Part shown: piece by piece, positions 22,885 through 35,025 of the stretch | Position numbering within the stretch: the stretch's first letter is position 1 | Layout: the number at the start of each line of letters is the position of its first letter | DNA from: Caprella mutica | Lineage: Eukaryota > Arthropoda > Malacostraca > Amphipoda > Caprellidae | Length of the DNA stretch: 64,000 bases | Reading direction: 5' to 3' | Assembly (NCBI GenBank): GCA_947561585.1 | Contig: CANNZV010001815.1 | Span: forward strand, 62,001-126,000 | The notes under the pieces: generated by a model | What the model was told of the DNA's origin: nothing | Seen by the model: the letters and a program-made list of their open reading frames with translations, nothing else | The model's database searches: none | Position numbers and translations under genes: made by a program

Positions 22885-23600
22885 AACGATCTGTGACCAG
22901 ACTGCAGGAACTGGTAAAGTGCCATTCTGCAGAATGTGTCTGTTAGCTTAAGTTCTTCTTAGTTCTGTTAGCTTAAGGTATTTTCCAGAGTGGTACCTGG
23001 CCACACTGGAATCTTATCCGGTCTAAAAAGAAGGTCTCCTCAGACCCACTGCCAGACTGCAGGAACTGGTAAAGTGTTCTCCAAGAATTCCTCTATTTTT
23101 GCTTCTAGGAAGAAATTAAGAATTGTTCGCACAGAAAATGTTAAAAATGTCCCATTCTCGGCAGACTGGAGACCCAGGATTTTTTTTTACAGAAATTGGA
23201 ATTTGGACGCAGCCCAGTCTGCAAAGCATGCACACCACAATCTGTCTCCAGATATTTAATTTTTGGGGCAATTTGACTCCACAAATTTTCAAATTTCTCT
23301 CCACATATTTTCAAATTTCTCTCCTAAATTGACCAAGATCTCAAAATACTCTCTAATAATTACATGTCAATATAGGAATTAATTAGAGAATTGTCGCCGT
23401 ATAATTCAGAAGGCCACTGGCCAATTTAAAGGCCTGAACAGTGGCCGGATAAACTTCACATCTTCATGTATCTTTTGAACAGACTGGGGCGCAGCAAAAA
23501 ACATGGGAACTTAGGAATTAGATAGGACTTGGGCGCAGGATTAATCCACAAATCCTGCTCTACTTTTCAGACTGGGAATCTTTGACAAAAATTCCCCTAA
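22885..23600. mobile_element. Cluster of CCAGTCTG/CCAGACTG MITEs, partly nested
   Basis: 23051-23170 is a short family 3 copy (CCAGACTGCAGGAACTGG to GGCAGACTGG). 23219-23488 is a family 4 copy (CCAGTCTGCAAAGCATGCAC to TTTGAACAGACTGG) inserted at GACGCAGC/GGCGCAGC (7 of 8) into a family 5 element (ACCCAGGATTTTTTTTTACA, then AATCCTGCTCTACTTTTCAG and ACTGG at about 23575). Further left are truncated pieces. No transposase is present. Confidence 0.7.
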
Positions 23601-23616
23601 CTCGTGGGCGGCTTGA

Positions 23617-23783
23617 CCAGTCTGTATTTAGTGGTAAATTCCACCAACATATCGGTGGAATTAATTTTCAGTGGATAAATTGAGAAAATGTTGGTGGATC
23701 AGCCAAATTAATGGAAATTTATGGTGGATTTTTTCAGCTTTTATATAAAGTCAGTGGAATTTTGTGCACCAAATACAGACTAG
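23617..23783. mobile_element. CCAGTCTG MITE, family 2, short copy
   Basis: From CCAGTCTGTATTTAGTGG to CACCAAATACAGACTAG, with internal GGTAAATTCCACCAACATAT and TCGGTGGAATTAATTTTC. No convincing target duplication is visible, so one side may be rearranged. Confidence 0.75.
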
Positions 23784-23999
23784 TGGCAAATGGGCCCACC
23801 TGCGGAGGTGAGTGCTTACCCGCCTTCACAGCGGCGAACGGGGATCCTCTCATTAATAATAATGGGACATTTATAACATTTCCTGTGCTAACAATCCTTA
23901 ATTTCCTCCTAATTGATTAATTCTCACATATTTTATTTCTATCAAGAACAGAAGCTAAGAAGATTTTAGATTTCTCAGAAAAAAACTCAACCAGTTCAT

Positions 24000-24744
24000 T
24001 AGGGATGGGACAAAGTGTCAGTGTCTGTGATTTTTCTTGTAGGTATCGGTAATCAGTATCAGCATTTTTCTGCCTTCTGGTACTGGTAGCTACCCGGGAG
24101 TCTGTATCGGCAAAAAAGTACTGATACCTTGTCTACTAGTATTTAAAAATAGATATAATTTATTATCTATTTAATAAAAAAATTTAAATGATGTAACAAT
24201 GATTTCATTTTCATATTGATAGGTAATCCTAATATTCAAAATTTTATAATTAATTTCATTTAAATAATCCAAGCATTAGTACAAAATCTCACTGACTTTT
24301 TCAAAAAGCTAAAAAATCCACTAACAATTTCCAATTATTTGGCTGATCCACCAACATTTTCCCAATATATCCATCAAAAATGAATGGTTCATAAAGGTAA
24401 AATAAATAGCTTAAATTCTACCGACTTTTCTGGAATATTATTTGTAAAGGAGAAGAAATTCCATAGACTATTTGGTGTAATTTAACATGGTTTCTGGTTA
24501 GTATCGGTGAAAATCTAGGGTATCAGATCAGAGAAAATCTAGGGTATCGGTTCAGTCTGCAAAGCGCGTCCATGTCACCATAGATCTTTGGGAGACATTT
24601 TTTGAGGGGAAAATATAATTAAATATCTTTGCAAGATCTTGGAGACATTTTAGAGAATTCTGGTCATTTTGGAGACGGATTTGACACACTTATTGGACTG
24701 GGTATCGGTAGTTAACTGAAGATTTTGTTATCGTCCCATCCCTA
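24000..24744. mobile_element. hAT-like element with TAGGGATGGGAC ends, containing MITE fragments
   Basis: Left end TAGGGATGGGACAAAGTG, right end ATCGTCCCATCCCTA. Flanking octamers CAGTTCAT and TAGTTCTT match at 6 of 8. It holds a reversed fragment of CCAGTCTG family 2 (about 24270-24390) and one starting CAGTCTGCAAAGCGCGTCC (24550). No transposase frame is left. Confidence 0.75.
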
Positions 24745-25212
24745 TAGTTCTTGTAGACTGCTCATTTTTGAAGATTTTAGATTTCAAGCCGAAATTAATA
24801 ACTCAAAATTGTAAACCAATTAATTTGCTAATCTGGTGCCATTTAACTGACAAACTGTACAATTTCTGACACAAATATTGAAATTGATTATGAAAGTTGT
24901 GAGACTGATTTTGGATTTATTTATAAAAAGGGTGCTATTATATTAATAGTAATTAATGAGGAATTCATATTACAAAATCCAACTAGTTCATTACTACTTT
25001 GTTAGCTTTGCTATTCACATTATCACATATAGAAATAATAAATAAAGTTTAAATAACCTTATGCTATGTGTTTTTCATTGTAGTTAGAAGGTTTATAGAG
25101 ATTTTCTATTTCAATCAACACTGACCCTTACTTCTTCCTTTTTTAGCTCATCATGTACAGCTAGCATCATATTCAATCTGTAAAAATTACTCACTACTTT
25201 ATTTGTCTTCAG
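24745..25212. other. AT-rich DNA upstream of RanBP1 exons
   Basis: This must be intron or 5' flank of the RanBP1 gene, as the first visible exon starts at a splice acceptor (TTGTCTTCAG). The start-codon exon was not found here with confidence. Confidence 0.5.
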
Positions 25213-28188
25213 ACTGATATAGAAGTGTCTGCTGTGGCGGAGGACTCTCCTACTGCTCCGACTGATAGTGCGGAAAGTACAGCAGCTGCTAACCTGAGCA
25301 CAGTGTCAATAGACAGCACTAACGGAGAGCATGACCCTCACTATGAGCCAGTGATTAGCCTGCCTGAAGTGGATACTAAAACTAATGAGGAGGATGAAGA
25401 GGTCCTATACAAAGAGTAAGTGTAGTGTGATTCATTCTACATTTTCCATAATATAGAAGAAAATTGTCTAGCAATAATGATTTATAACTTTCATCTTAAT
25501 TGATTTCCAAGATACTTGTAGGTATCGAGGATGTCGATTGAATATTAGGTAAATAATATTTATCATACAATTTTAATAATAACAATAAGTTTATTAATGA
25601 AAGCTTACAAAGAATTTAGCTACATAAAGATACAAAAAAATAATTAGGTATAGCTAAACATTAAACCATACAGAGCCTGAATTTCGACTAATATTTTCTT
25701 TCACATGATCAAAACTGTAGGACTATCTTATAACTTGGAAGCTCCTAGCAGACATTTAGTTAATCTACCAGAGACTGTTGGTTTGATGGTGTTTCTTTTT
25801 CAGGAGATGCAAGCTCTTCAGGTATGCCTCAGACACAGCAGAGTGGAAGGAGAGAGGTACAGGCAATGTCAAACTTCTCAAAGATCCTAAGAAAGGAACT
25901 GTAAGTAGTTAATATAGATGCATAAAGAAATATCTCCTTAATTTCAATAACATCATAAGTCAAATACCTTGAATTTTGGGGTATGCTTTTAGACTATTTC
26001 ACCATACTATTTTTGTGTATTTTTTTCACAGTGAAAGTTTCATCTTAATTCAATGCATGATGTATGATCAATTTACATTGATAACAAATTAAAATCTGTC
26101 CAATAATAAATGCATTTTTTTGAGATAGCTATGTTGTTATTGAAATTTATGAGTGATGCATAATTATGAGTGATGCATAATTATGAGTGATGCATAATTA
26201 TGAGTGATGCATAATTATGAGTGATGCATAATTATGAGTGATGCATAATTATGAGTGATGCATAATTATGAGTGATGCATAATTATGAGTGATGCATAAT
26301 TATGAGTGATGCATAATTATGAGTGATGCATAATTATGAGTGATGCATAATTATGAGTGATGCATAATTATGAGTGATGCATAATTATGAGTGATACATA
26401 ATTATGAGTGATGCATAATTATGAGTGATGCATAATTATGAGTGATGCATAATTATGAGTGATGCATAATTATGAGTGATGCATAATTATGAGTGATGCA
26501 TAATTATGAGTGATGCATAATTATGAGTGATGCATAATTATGAGTGATGCATAATTATGAGTGATGCATAATTATGAGTGATGCATAATTATGAGTGATA
26601 CATAATTATGAGTGATGCATAATTATGAGTGATGCATAATTATGAGTGATGCATAATTATGAGTGATGCATAATTATGAGTGATGCATAATTATGAGTGA
26701 TACATAATTATGAGTGATGCATAATTATGAGTGATGCATAATTATGAGTGATGCATAATTATGAGTGATGCATAACTATGCTAAATATAACAACTATTGT
26801 TTTATGAATTGCTTTCAAGTATTCTAACTAGTTTCTTTGCTGACAATTAATAAGGTAATTCAAGTAGCTAAATCTATTAAATTAATGGAGAATGAAGAAA
26901 AATAAGTCTGTTTCACATCTTCAATCATAGAAGACAAAACTATACAATTATTATATTATCATGATTTAATCCATGATACCTGCAGGTATCAGGAACCAAT
27001 TGAAATAAAAATTAAATGATTATTATTATATCATTTTTTCTTATGACCAAAGATGTGAAACAAACCGATAATTTGTAGCTTACCCAACTCAAAACAGGAG
27101 ACTCGAACATCCTTTACATGTGTATGCCTCTCACTTTAACTCTTCTGTTTTCGTTAGGTTCGTCTGCTGATGAGGCAAGAGAAGACACTGAAGGTGCGTG
27201 CTAACCACTACATGACTCCCTACACTAGACTCAAACCCAGTGCAGGCAGTGAGAGAGCATTCGTATGGTGAGACACTTCTCTGTGATATTAGCACTAACA
27301 CCTTGATTGTGGTGCCTTGCAACCAATGCTAGCCACATGATTGATGTGGTAGAGATGTTCAGTCTAACATTATCAGTAGCTATCTCGTAAAATTCTTAGG
27401 CTGTATGCAAGTACAGCTATTGTGACAATTAGCTACTCATTCTTTTTTATTCTACACATTTTATTTGTTTCCATTCTTGCTCATCTCTCTTCTTTTATTT
27501 GCCCTTTCATCTCTCTTTAAACTCATCATTACTCTTCTTCTGCAGGTATGTGATGCTGGATTTTGCTGACGAAGAGGCCAAGAGTGAGACTTTTGCTATC
27601 CGTTTTGGCAATCCTGAGAGTGAGTGAAGAATATTATTATAATAATTAATTATCAACTTTTGTGGCTCACTAGACCATGATAAAAGGGTTATTTTATTGA
27701 TTTACAAAACAGGTACAAACTACTTTCAAAATTAGAATTATGAACCTTGATAATATTATTTTATTTCTAAATTTCATCTCTAAATGCATTTCTTGACAGT
27801 TGCCAAGAGTTTCAAGGAACAGATCGAAGAAGCAGTCAATTACGTCACAACCACAACAGCTGGTTTGGAATTTTCCGATGATGACGAGTTTGAAGAAGTC
27901 GAGATTCAGGACGAAGAAGATGAAGAAAAGGAAAACAAAGACACCAATAAAATACCTGAACAGAGTGATGAAAAGGCAACAAAGAGTGATGAAAAAGCTA
28001 CTAAGGAGAGTGATGAAAAGGCAACAAAGAGTGATGAAAAAGCTACTAAGGAGAGTGATGAAAAGGCAACAAAGAGTGATGAAGCCTCTAAGGTACCATC
28101 TGATTTGAAATCTGAAAGTGATGTTGTTGAAGACCTCCAGAAATTATCAGTTAAAAGTTCAAGCGAAACTGTTACAGAGTCTAGTTAA
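25213..28188 (+). CDS. RanBP1: Ran-binding protein 1 (RanBP1), five exons, 5' incomplete
   Basis: RanBP1 binds Ran-GTP and helps RanGAP hydrolyse its GTP when nuclear export complexes are taken apart in the cytoplasm. Exons: 25213-25415, 25804-25900, 27158-27267, 27546-27619 and 27800-28188 (TAA at 28186). All introns are GT-AG and the phases agree, giving 290 residues after the first visible acceptor. The Ran-binding domain covers about residues 41-175. It starts [14 protein letters not shown], has CKLFRYASD, the family signature [15 protein letters not shown], then [37 protein letters not shown] and IRFGNPE. The tail is acidic ([19 protein letters not shown]) followed by six SDEKATK-type repeats. 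The N-terminus lies in an unseen exon: there is no ATG upstream in the first exon, and the frame begins [11 protein letters not shown]. Identification is firm; the exact start is unknown. Confidence 0.93.
26148..26775. repeat. 17-bp satellite in RanBP1 intron, about 37 copies
   Basis: The unit GAGTGATGCATAATTAT is repeated almost without change. Only three units differ (GATACATA at 26393, 26597 and 26699), at spacings that are multiples of 17. It lies in the 25901-27157 intron, so it is transcribed with the pre-mRNA. The low divergence suggests recent expansion. Confidence 0.95.
26889..27087. mobile_element. Decayed palindromic MITE (AGGGTAAG family) in RanBP1 intron
   Basis: Diverged ends (GTTTCACATCTTCAATCAT and GATGTGAAACAAACCGATAA) surround the central half-palindrome ATCCATGATACCTGCAGG seen in other copies at 44606-44643, 59370-59412 and 63003-63050. 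Confidence 0.6.
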
Positions 28189-29560
28189 GCTTTTAGTTTT
28201 ACTGCATCAGGCAATTAGGTTTAATCTCATAAATTAGTATGCTTTATCCATGACTTTCATGATGTATGGATTGTGAAATTTGTCTTAGAAAAGTGCCTCT
28301 ATTGTGTATAGTATGGTTATTTACTGAAAGTTTCTTTAGATATGGATAGGTATACTTTCCAACTGATCCCTATTACTCATAGAATTTATTTTCAATGTGA
28401 TGTTGCTTATCAAAATGTCATATTTTTATATTATAAGCTAATTTAAGGGAAATGAGCAATTTTTATATAGCTAGCTAAAAATTATGAAAAATTCTTTTTA
28501 CCTAGTTGCTCTAGCTTTATATTCTTTGATAAATGCTGTGAATGTATACTGTAGCTATTTTAGACTGTAGCTACTTTAAACTAGCTATTTTAGACTGTAG
28601 CTATTTTAGACTAGGTTATTTAGACTGTAGCTAATACTCTTAGTTTTTATTGTATTTGATGGAATGCAATGCTTCTCAAAAACGGAAAGTATTTTCCTCA
28701 TGCTTTAACATGTGTAATGTTCATTTGATTTACATTTTCTTCCAAATTCATTCCATTTTTCATTGTTATCTCTCTTTTTCTCTTCCTATTGTTGTATGTC
28801 ACCATTCAAACATTATATTGAACTAACTATCTGCGAGACGTTTCTTTTAGTCCATTATATGTAATTTGCACATGGTTTTAACAACATAAATTCCAACTTG
28901 AAATGAGATACTAAAAAATTCCCCCAACTGCCGTAATTTCAATTGTGATGGGAGAATTCTATTTTACCAAACGGTTTACCATTTTCGATCATGTAAAAAA
29001 ACTATATAATAACAAAGTTAATTTATTATATTTTAATATATAGTGTTACTCAAGATAAAAACTGAGTGCCTTTTCTTATTGTTCATTTAAATTAATATCA
29101 TCTAACAAACAGTAGATAATCAGAGGAGGATTCCCGGTTTTACATTTTAATATAAATTTAGCTCTAGGATACACTCTTCCTTGACAAAATTTAACTGAAT
29201 CGTTAGTAAAATTTCATGCTCAGCTTAACTCGTAACTAGGTACTGAAGATTTTTTTTCTGATGAAATTATACTGTCTACTTAAACTAAAAATACAGTGAA
29301 TTGTTTTAAAATCACATAGTCTAACACTAGCAGCTATTACCAAAGTAAAATAATATGGTTCATGAAGTGGAATTTCTCTTCAAATTGATACAATTATCAT
29401 AAATTCTCTCAGATACCAAAAGAACATTGTAACAAAAAGGAGAAAATTACCTAAATAACTGCCTTGCCTATATTAGATCACCCAATATCTACTAATGCTC
29501 TTTTGGTATATTTGTCTGTTGGCTGGATGAAAAATATCACCCCTTAACAATTAGTCAGAA
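28189..29560. other. RanBP1 3' UTR and downstream AT-rich DNA
   Basis: The sequence after the stop codon is unique for several hundred bases. A short repeat, GACTGTAGCTATTTTA, occurs four to five times at 28544-28640. A half copy of the AGGGTAAG palindromic MITE (ACCATTTTCGATCATGTA) is near 28978-29000. I could not choose a polyadenylation site. Confidence 0.55.
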
Positions 29561-30410
29561 GTGGAATTCAAAGGTTCGCACGAACGTGAACTGGTTGCTA
29601 AGAATATTAATGTTCGTAGAACCGGTTCCTGGATTAGCTTCTTTGTGTGGAACAAACATAATCTTCTGGGAAAAACATAATTTATCAAATCATCGATTGA
29701 ACGCGTACTAACATTACTTATTACTGCAGACAGTGCATATGCACACTTTTGTTCTATGACAGAACCATTAGGTAGCGGAATTCAAGGAACATGTTGCTAA
29801 ACAGTTCAAATCCCACCACTGGATTTAATTTCTTGACCAAAATAACTGTCCGGGTAATAGGATGTTTGGGTAAAAAATCCGTAATTACAAAACAAGCCGG
29901 AATAGCAAAAATTTCTTTGAGAAATCCAGATACCCACCTAATTAAATAATAATTCAGAACATAATTTTTAATGGTTATAGTTATATAATTTATCTCTTGC
30001 AATGTCATATGTGCAATTACAACCTTAAAATGGGTTTGTATAAAAAGCGACTGGACATCAAATATACTGTTATATGTATATCGGATGATATACATATAAC
30101 GCCCCAGTCTCGCCAATCCCTTTCCCAGATCATTAAGGAAGTGTGTTGTAGGCACAACAAACTAGCGGATACAAAAACTACGTTACGGCTTCTTATCAAA
30201 AAATTCAAGAGACGGAATCGTTATTCCGTTTTTTAGATTTTCCCACGGTACAAATTCAGCAAAATTTTTAAGCTTCTTCCAAATGGCAGACGTGTGGTGA
30301 GCAGCTCCAAGACTGAGATTGGTAATAACTTGTGTTAATGATTGATGGTAATTTAGGTATGAATGATTGTTAACTCTGAATATATTGACGTGATATAGGT
30401 TGTTAAAGAC
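29561..30410. other. Repeat fragments, including an inverted GTATCCGCTAGT core
   Basis: AACAAACTAGCGGATAC at about 30157-30172 is the reverse complement of the core seen in the foldback and C/G-run elements. The surrounding piece (ATAACGCCCCAGTCTCGCC, and AGAGACGGAATCGTTATTCC) differs from those. No gene is visible. Confidence 0.5.
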
Positions 30411-30860
30411 AGGGTCAGGCAGGCCGCAGGTAAATTCAAAATTGCGGCAGTATCTAAAAGACGAAAATTAATTAATAATCGGCGTGAGCGTGCACGCTCA
30501 CGCCACTGTCTAAAACCCGAAAAAAGGAATTTGCGTGCACGCTCACGCAACTAAATTGACTAAAACATGGAAAAGTGGAATTTTATGGAATTTCTTGGCG
30601 TGCACACTCACGCAACTGTCTAGAATGCGGAAAAAAATTAATTGCGTGCACGCTCACGCAACTTTCTAAAACGCAGAAATTTTTTTAAGAAATGGCGTGC
30701 ACGCTCACGCAACTGTCTAAATTGCGGAAAAAAGGAATTTGCGAGCACGCTCACTCAAATATTTTGACTTAAATATATTCTTTAAATACATATTTTTAAT
30801 TATTATTAATTTTTTTCTTTTACTATTGATAACCCATTACTTTCAATGGGAAGTACACTA

Positions 30861-32046
30861 TACAGGGTGGCGCAAAAAAAAAAACATTTTTAAACCAGTT
30901 TAATTTAAAAACTACCAAAGCTAGAAAACAGACATAATTTTATTTGTTTACTTTTTTTGCATCTATCATGATATACTTTTATAAGTTACGACTAAAATTG
31001 AACATCCTACAGCGAATTAAAAAAAGTAAATAAAAAAGGCTTGCGCGAGCATGAAATATACAAATTTCATAATAGGGATAATTTATTCCCATATGGTAGT
31101 AGTAAAAATATAATTAAATCCTACAATTTTACATTCAATTAACGTTTTTTTTTATTGACTCTTTCAATCATGGAAATACATCTTCATCACCAATCACGAT
31201 ATCTTCTACAAAATGTGCATTTCTTTGCAGAAACCATTTTGCAAATTAATTAGACAGTGCGGTAAATCAGTTTTAAGAGTTTGAGCCTTACATGCATCTT
31301 AAAAGGATGATACTTCACATCGTGTTTAACAATTTGGCGAAATGTCTCTTATATGATATCTAATCCTTACCTTCTGATTTACATGTTTGTATTCTCAATA
31401 AGCTATTCATGAAAAAGATAAATGTTTTCATGTGTTCATTCTTTTCTCCTGAGACATAATAACTTTTGTTCCAATTTAAGGTGGTTTCTTCCGTTTTGAA
31501 CTTATTAACATTCGTCATTATGGTTTTATAGTTGTTGGAAATTTTTCCAGAAAGCGTTGTTCAAAACGTGGTTGAACCTGCGTAAAACTTCCAGTGTTTA
31601 AAAAAATTATCACACCAAAACTCTTTGTTCTTTTGAAAACTGCATTTTGATGGTTTCGAATAGGAGATAAAAATTAACGCCGAACTAATTTTTATTAAGA
31701 TATCAATTTTACCTTCAAAAACCAACTTTCATATTGTAATTATTTGTTTGATTTTATCTTATTTTTTACAAAAAATAGTAGAATATAATGTTTTTACATC
31801 CATATAAAATGATATATACTCTTATCATTTTTTTTTTCATATATTTCGTGCTCAAGCCCTTTTTATTTACTTTTTTTAAATTCGTTGTAGGATGTTCATT
31901 TTTTGTCGTAACTTATAATAGTTTATCATGATAGATGCAAAAAACGTAAACGAATAAAACTGTGTTTTTAGAAAGTTTCTAGCATTGATAGTTTGTAGAA
32001 TAAACTAGTTTGAAAATGGGTTTCCTTTTTTTTGCGCCACCCTGTA
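30861..32046 (-). mobile_element. Mariner-like element with long inverted repeats and transposase relic
   Basis: The ends TACAGGGTGGCGCAAAAAA and the inverse (TTTTTTTGCGCCACCCTGTA) extend into imperfect inverted repeats of about 215 bp, with TA at both borders. On the minus strand around 31590-31380, pieces such as TIMTNVNKFKTEETTLN resemble the N-terminal helix-turn-helix region of a mariner-like transposase family widespread in invertebrates. They are broken by stops. The element sits inside the larger foldback element. Confidence 0.75.
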
Positions 32047-32079
32047 TATAGTAAGTAAAATCAAAATATATTTATAAAT

Positions 32080-32950
32080 TAGCGTGACGATATACCTATT
32101 AATTGTATAATATAATTTTGAACGGAATTATGCGTTAGCATGAAAGAAACGTGCGTCACGCAACTTAGCACAATGATGACAGAAAATATAAATTGGACTG
32201 ATGCTATCAATTGTATAGTTTACTATTGGATGGAATTATGTGTTGGCGTGATAAAAACGTGATTCACGCTAGTTACTGAAGAGATAACTAAAAATACAAA
32301 TTAGCGTGACAATATTATTTGTGTAGTATAGTTTTTAATGTAATGTGATAAAAATGTGATGCACGCATATAGTTACTGAATAGATAACTGGAAATATGAA
32401 TTAGAGTGACGATATTTATTGTATAATATGATTTTGAACGGAATTATGTACTAGCGGGATAAAAACGTGCTGCACGTTAGTTAGTGAAAAGATAACTGAA
32501 AATGTAAATTGGCGTGACGATATCAATTGTATAGTTTGTTATTGGAGGGATTTATGTGTTGGCGTGATAGAAACGTGCTTCACGCAACTTAGTACAACGA
32601 TAACTGAAAATATAAATTAGCGTGATGATATCAGTTGTACCTATAATTTAATATCGGATGGAATTATGTGTTGGCGTGATAGAAACGTGCGGCACGCATA
32701 GTTAATGAAAAAAAAACTGAAAATATAAATAAGCGTGACGATATCATAGTTTAATTTTTAATGGAATTATGTGTTGGCGTGATAGAAACATGCGTCACAC
32801 AACTTAGTACAACGATAATTGAAAATATAAATTGGCGTGACGATATTAACTGTATAGTTTAGTGTTGGATGGAATTATGTGTTGGCGTGATAGAAACGTT
32901 CGGTGCGCTTCTTAGTGAAAAGATAACAAAATTTATAAAATAGCGTAACA
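32080..32950. repeat. ~120-bp satellite, about 7 copies
   Basis: Units share TTGGCGTGATAGAAACGTGC, CACGCAACTTAGTACAACGA, TAACTGAAAATATAAATT and GGCGTGACGATATCAATTG. Divergence between units is moderate. Inverted copies are at 33905-34180. Confidence 0.85.
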
Positions 32951-33515
32951 ATATCAACCTTACAAACGTAATATCGTTAACCTTACAAATGTAATATCGT
33001 TAACCTTACTAACATAATATCATTCACATTGCTCACATGATATGGTTAACCTTACTAACGCAATATCGTTAACCTTACTAACATAATATCGTTAACCTTA
33101 CTAACTAGTATCGTTCACCTTACTAACGTAATATCGTTCACCTTACTATCATAATATCGTTAGCCTTACTAACTAATATCGTAAACCTTACTAACGTAAT
33201 GTCGTTAACCTTACTAATTAATATCGTTCTTATGAAGTTCACCTTACTAACGTAATATCGTTAACCTTACTATTGTAATAATTTTAACCTTACTTACATA
33301 ATATCGTTAACCTCACTAACATAATATCGTTAACCTTACTAACTAATATCGTTAACCTTACTAACGTAATGTCGTTCACCTTACTAACGTAATGTCGTTC
33401 ACCTTACTAACGTAATGTCGTTCACCTTACTAACGTAATGTCGTTCACCTTATTAACTAATATCGTTCTCATGAAGTTCACCTCACTAACTAATATCGTT
33501 AGGCAGTTCACCTTA
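32950..33515. repeat. ~23-bp satellite (CCTTACTAACGTAATATCGTT), about 25 copies
   Basis: The unit is ACCTTACTAACGTAATATCG with TT or TTA between copies. It lies at the centre of the foldback element, between the direct and inverted 120-bp satellites. Confidence 0.9.
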
Positions 33516-34186
33516 TTAATGCACACTTAAAAATGTGAAGAAAATGGCAACGATTAGTTTCTTGTGAAACATTAATATTTAACGTTAATCTTTACAAATA
33601 ATTTAACTTGAAGAAGTAAGTGTATCAGTAGCGTGCAATGATCTCTCACATTAGTGCTACTCAACTGGAAATAAGAGTTGATGATAACTGTGCTGTTCTT
33701 AACAAGGGAATTGACAGTATCACAGATACATACAAAATCAATGTGTTATTATTTCCATGCCCCCAGCATGACCACTTTGGGGGCAAAAATAACAGTTAAA
33801 AAACCTCTAAAATATACAATTGATATTGTCACACTAATTTATAATTCCTGTTATCTTTTCACTAAGAAGTGTGCCACATGTTTCAATCACGTCAACATAT
33901 AATTCCGTTAAAAATCAAACTATGATATAGTCACACTAATTCATTTTTTCAGTATTTTTTTCACTAACTATAATAGCGAGCCACACGTTTCTATCACGCC
34001 AATACATAATTCCACCCAATAACAAACTATATAGGTACAATTGATATCGTCAAACCAATTTACGTTTCTATTACACAAACACATAATTCCATCCGATATT
34101 AAACTATACAATTGATATCGTCACGCTGATTTATAATTTCTGTTATCCTTTAACTAAGCAGCGTGCCGCACGTAATTCTATCCGAT

Positions 34187-34425
34187 ATTAAAGGTCCCCT
34201 CCAAGCAAATTTTTTTATTGCTTAAATCAACGAGGTTAATGTTTCTTATCATTTTACTACAAACCCCATAAAATTTGATAGCATATTTTTAATTTTATAT
34301 GATTTTAAAGGTCCCCTCCAAGCAAATTTTTTTATCACTTAATTCAACGAGACTAATGTTTCTTATCATTTTACTGCAAACCCCATAAAATTTGATAGCA
34401 TATTTTTAATTTTATATGCTTTCAA
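34187..34425. repeat. 119-bp tandem duplication
   Basis: Two nearly identical copies begin AAAGGTCCCCTCCAAGCAAA and end TTTTTAATTTTATATG, at about 34192 and 34308. They lie in the right arm of the foldback element. Confidence 0.9.
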
Positions 34426-35025
34426 TGATTTTTATAATCCAAACTCTACAAAACCTACTTTACCTCCGACTTTCTAATTTTCAGTCTGAAGAAAAAGAAT
34501 GTACACCATTTTTTTTGATTGTCAACTAGGCATTTGGTTTAATAAATCTATTTATTATTCTTTTAAAGGTTTAATTTGGATAAACTTATTGCACGCCAAT
34601 TTTTTAATTTTTTCTGCATTTTAGGCAGTTGCGTGAGCGTGCACTCTAATTTCTTTTTTCCGCAATTTAGACAGTTACGTGAGCGTGTCTCTCACGTTTT
34701 TTTTCCGCAATTTAGTTAGTGCCCAAAATTGCAGCCCTTTAAATTTTTAATTGCGGCCCTCTCAAAGAGTCTAAAATATTCTGATCTGAAATTATTTTAA
34801 AATGTTGCATAGCTACCAAAAGAAGTGCAGTGCATGCTATAATTTTTTAATTTTCATTTTAACGAGTGTTTCGAAGCTATGATGTTTCTGTTAGAGTTTA
34901 GACTGTTGTTAGAGGCCACAGTTAGTCTGAGTTAGTTAGTGTGCCGCAATTTACCTGCTTGACCCTATTAGGTTGCGTTAAATTGTTAATGACTGGTAGC
35001 TAGTTAGGTATTACCTAGTTTATTT

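Larger units (their letters stand above)
30411..34966. mobile_element. 4.6-kb foldback element of palindromic satellites
   Basis: The ends are inverted: AGGGTCAGGCAGG...TAAATT...GCGGCA at left, and the reverse (TGCCGCAATTTACCTGCTTG then ACCCT) at right. The left arm (30482-30760) has about five ~60-bp units around a palindrome reading GCGTGAGCGTG and its exact reverse complement. The right arm (34625-34745) has the same in reverse. Inside lie a ~120-bp satellite (32080-32950), a ~23-bp array (32950-33515) and inverted copies of the 120-bp unit (33905-34180). It also contains a mariner-type element. No transposase belonging to the outer element is seen. Confidence 0.65.

Noticed and set aside
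22990..23332. Small genes in the 23-kb region
   Set aside because: All frames cross the ends of identifiable MITEs.
25705..25890. A 61-codon frame at RanBP1
   Set aside because: It is out of frame with the conserved exon 25804-25900, which reads [17 protein letters not shown] in another frame.
32950..33515. Telomeric or subtelomeric repeat
   Set aside because: The CCTTACTAACGTAATATCG unit is 23 bp, not a known telomere type, and lies inside an inverted-repeat element.
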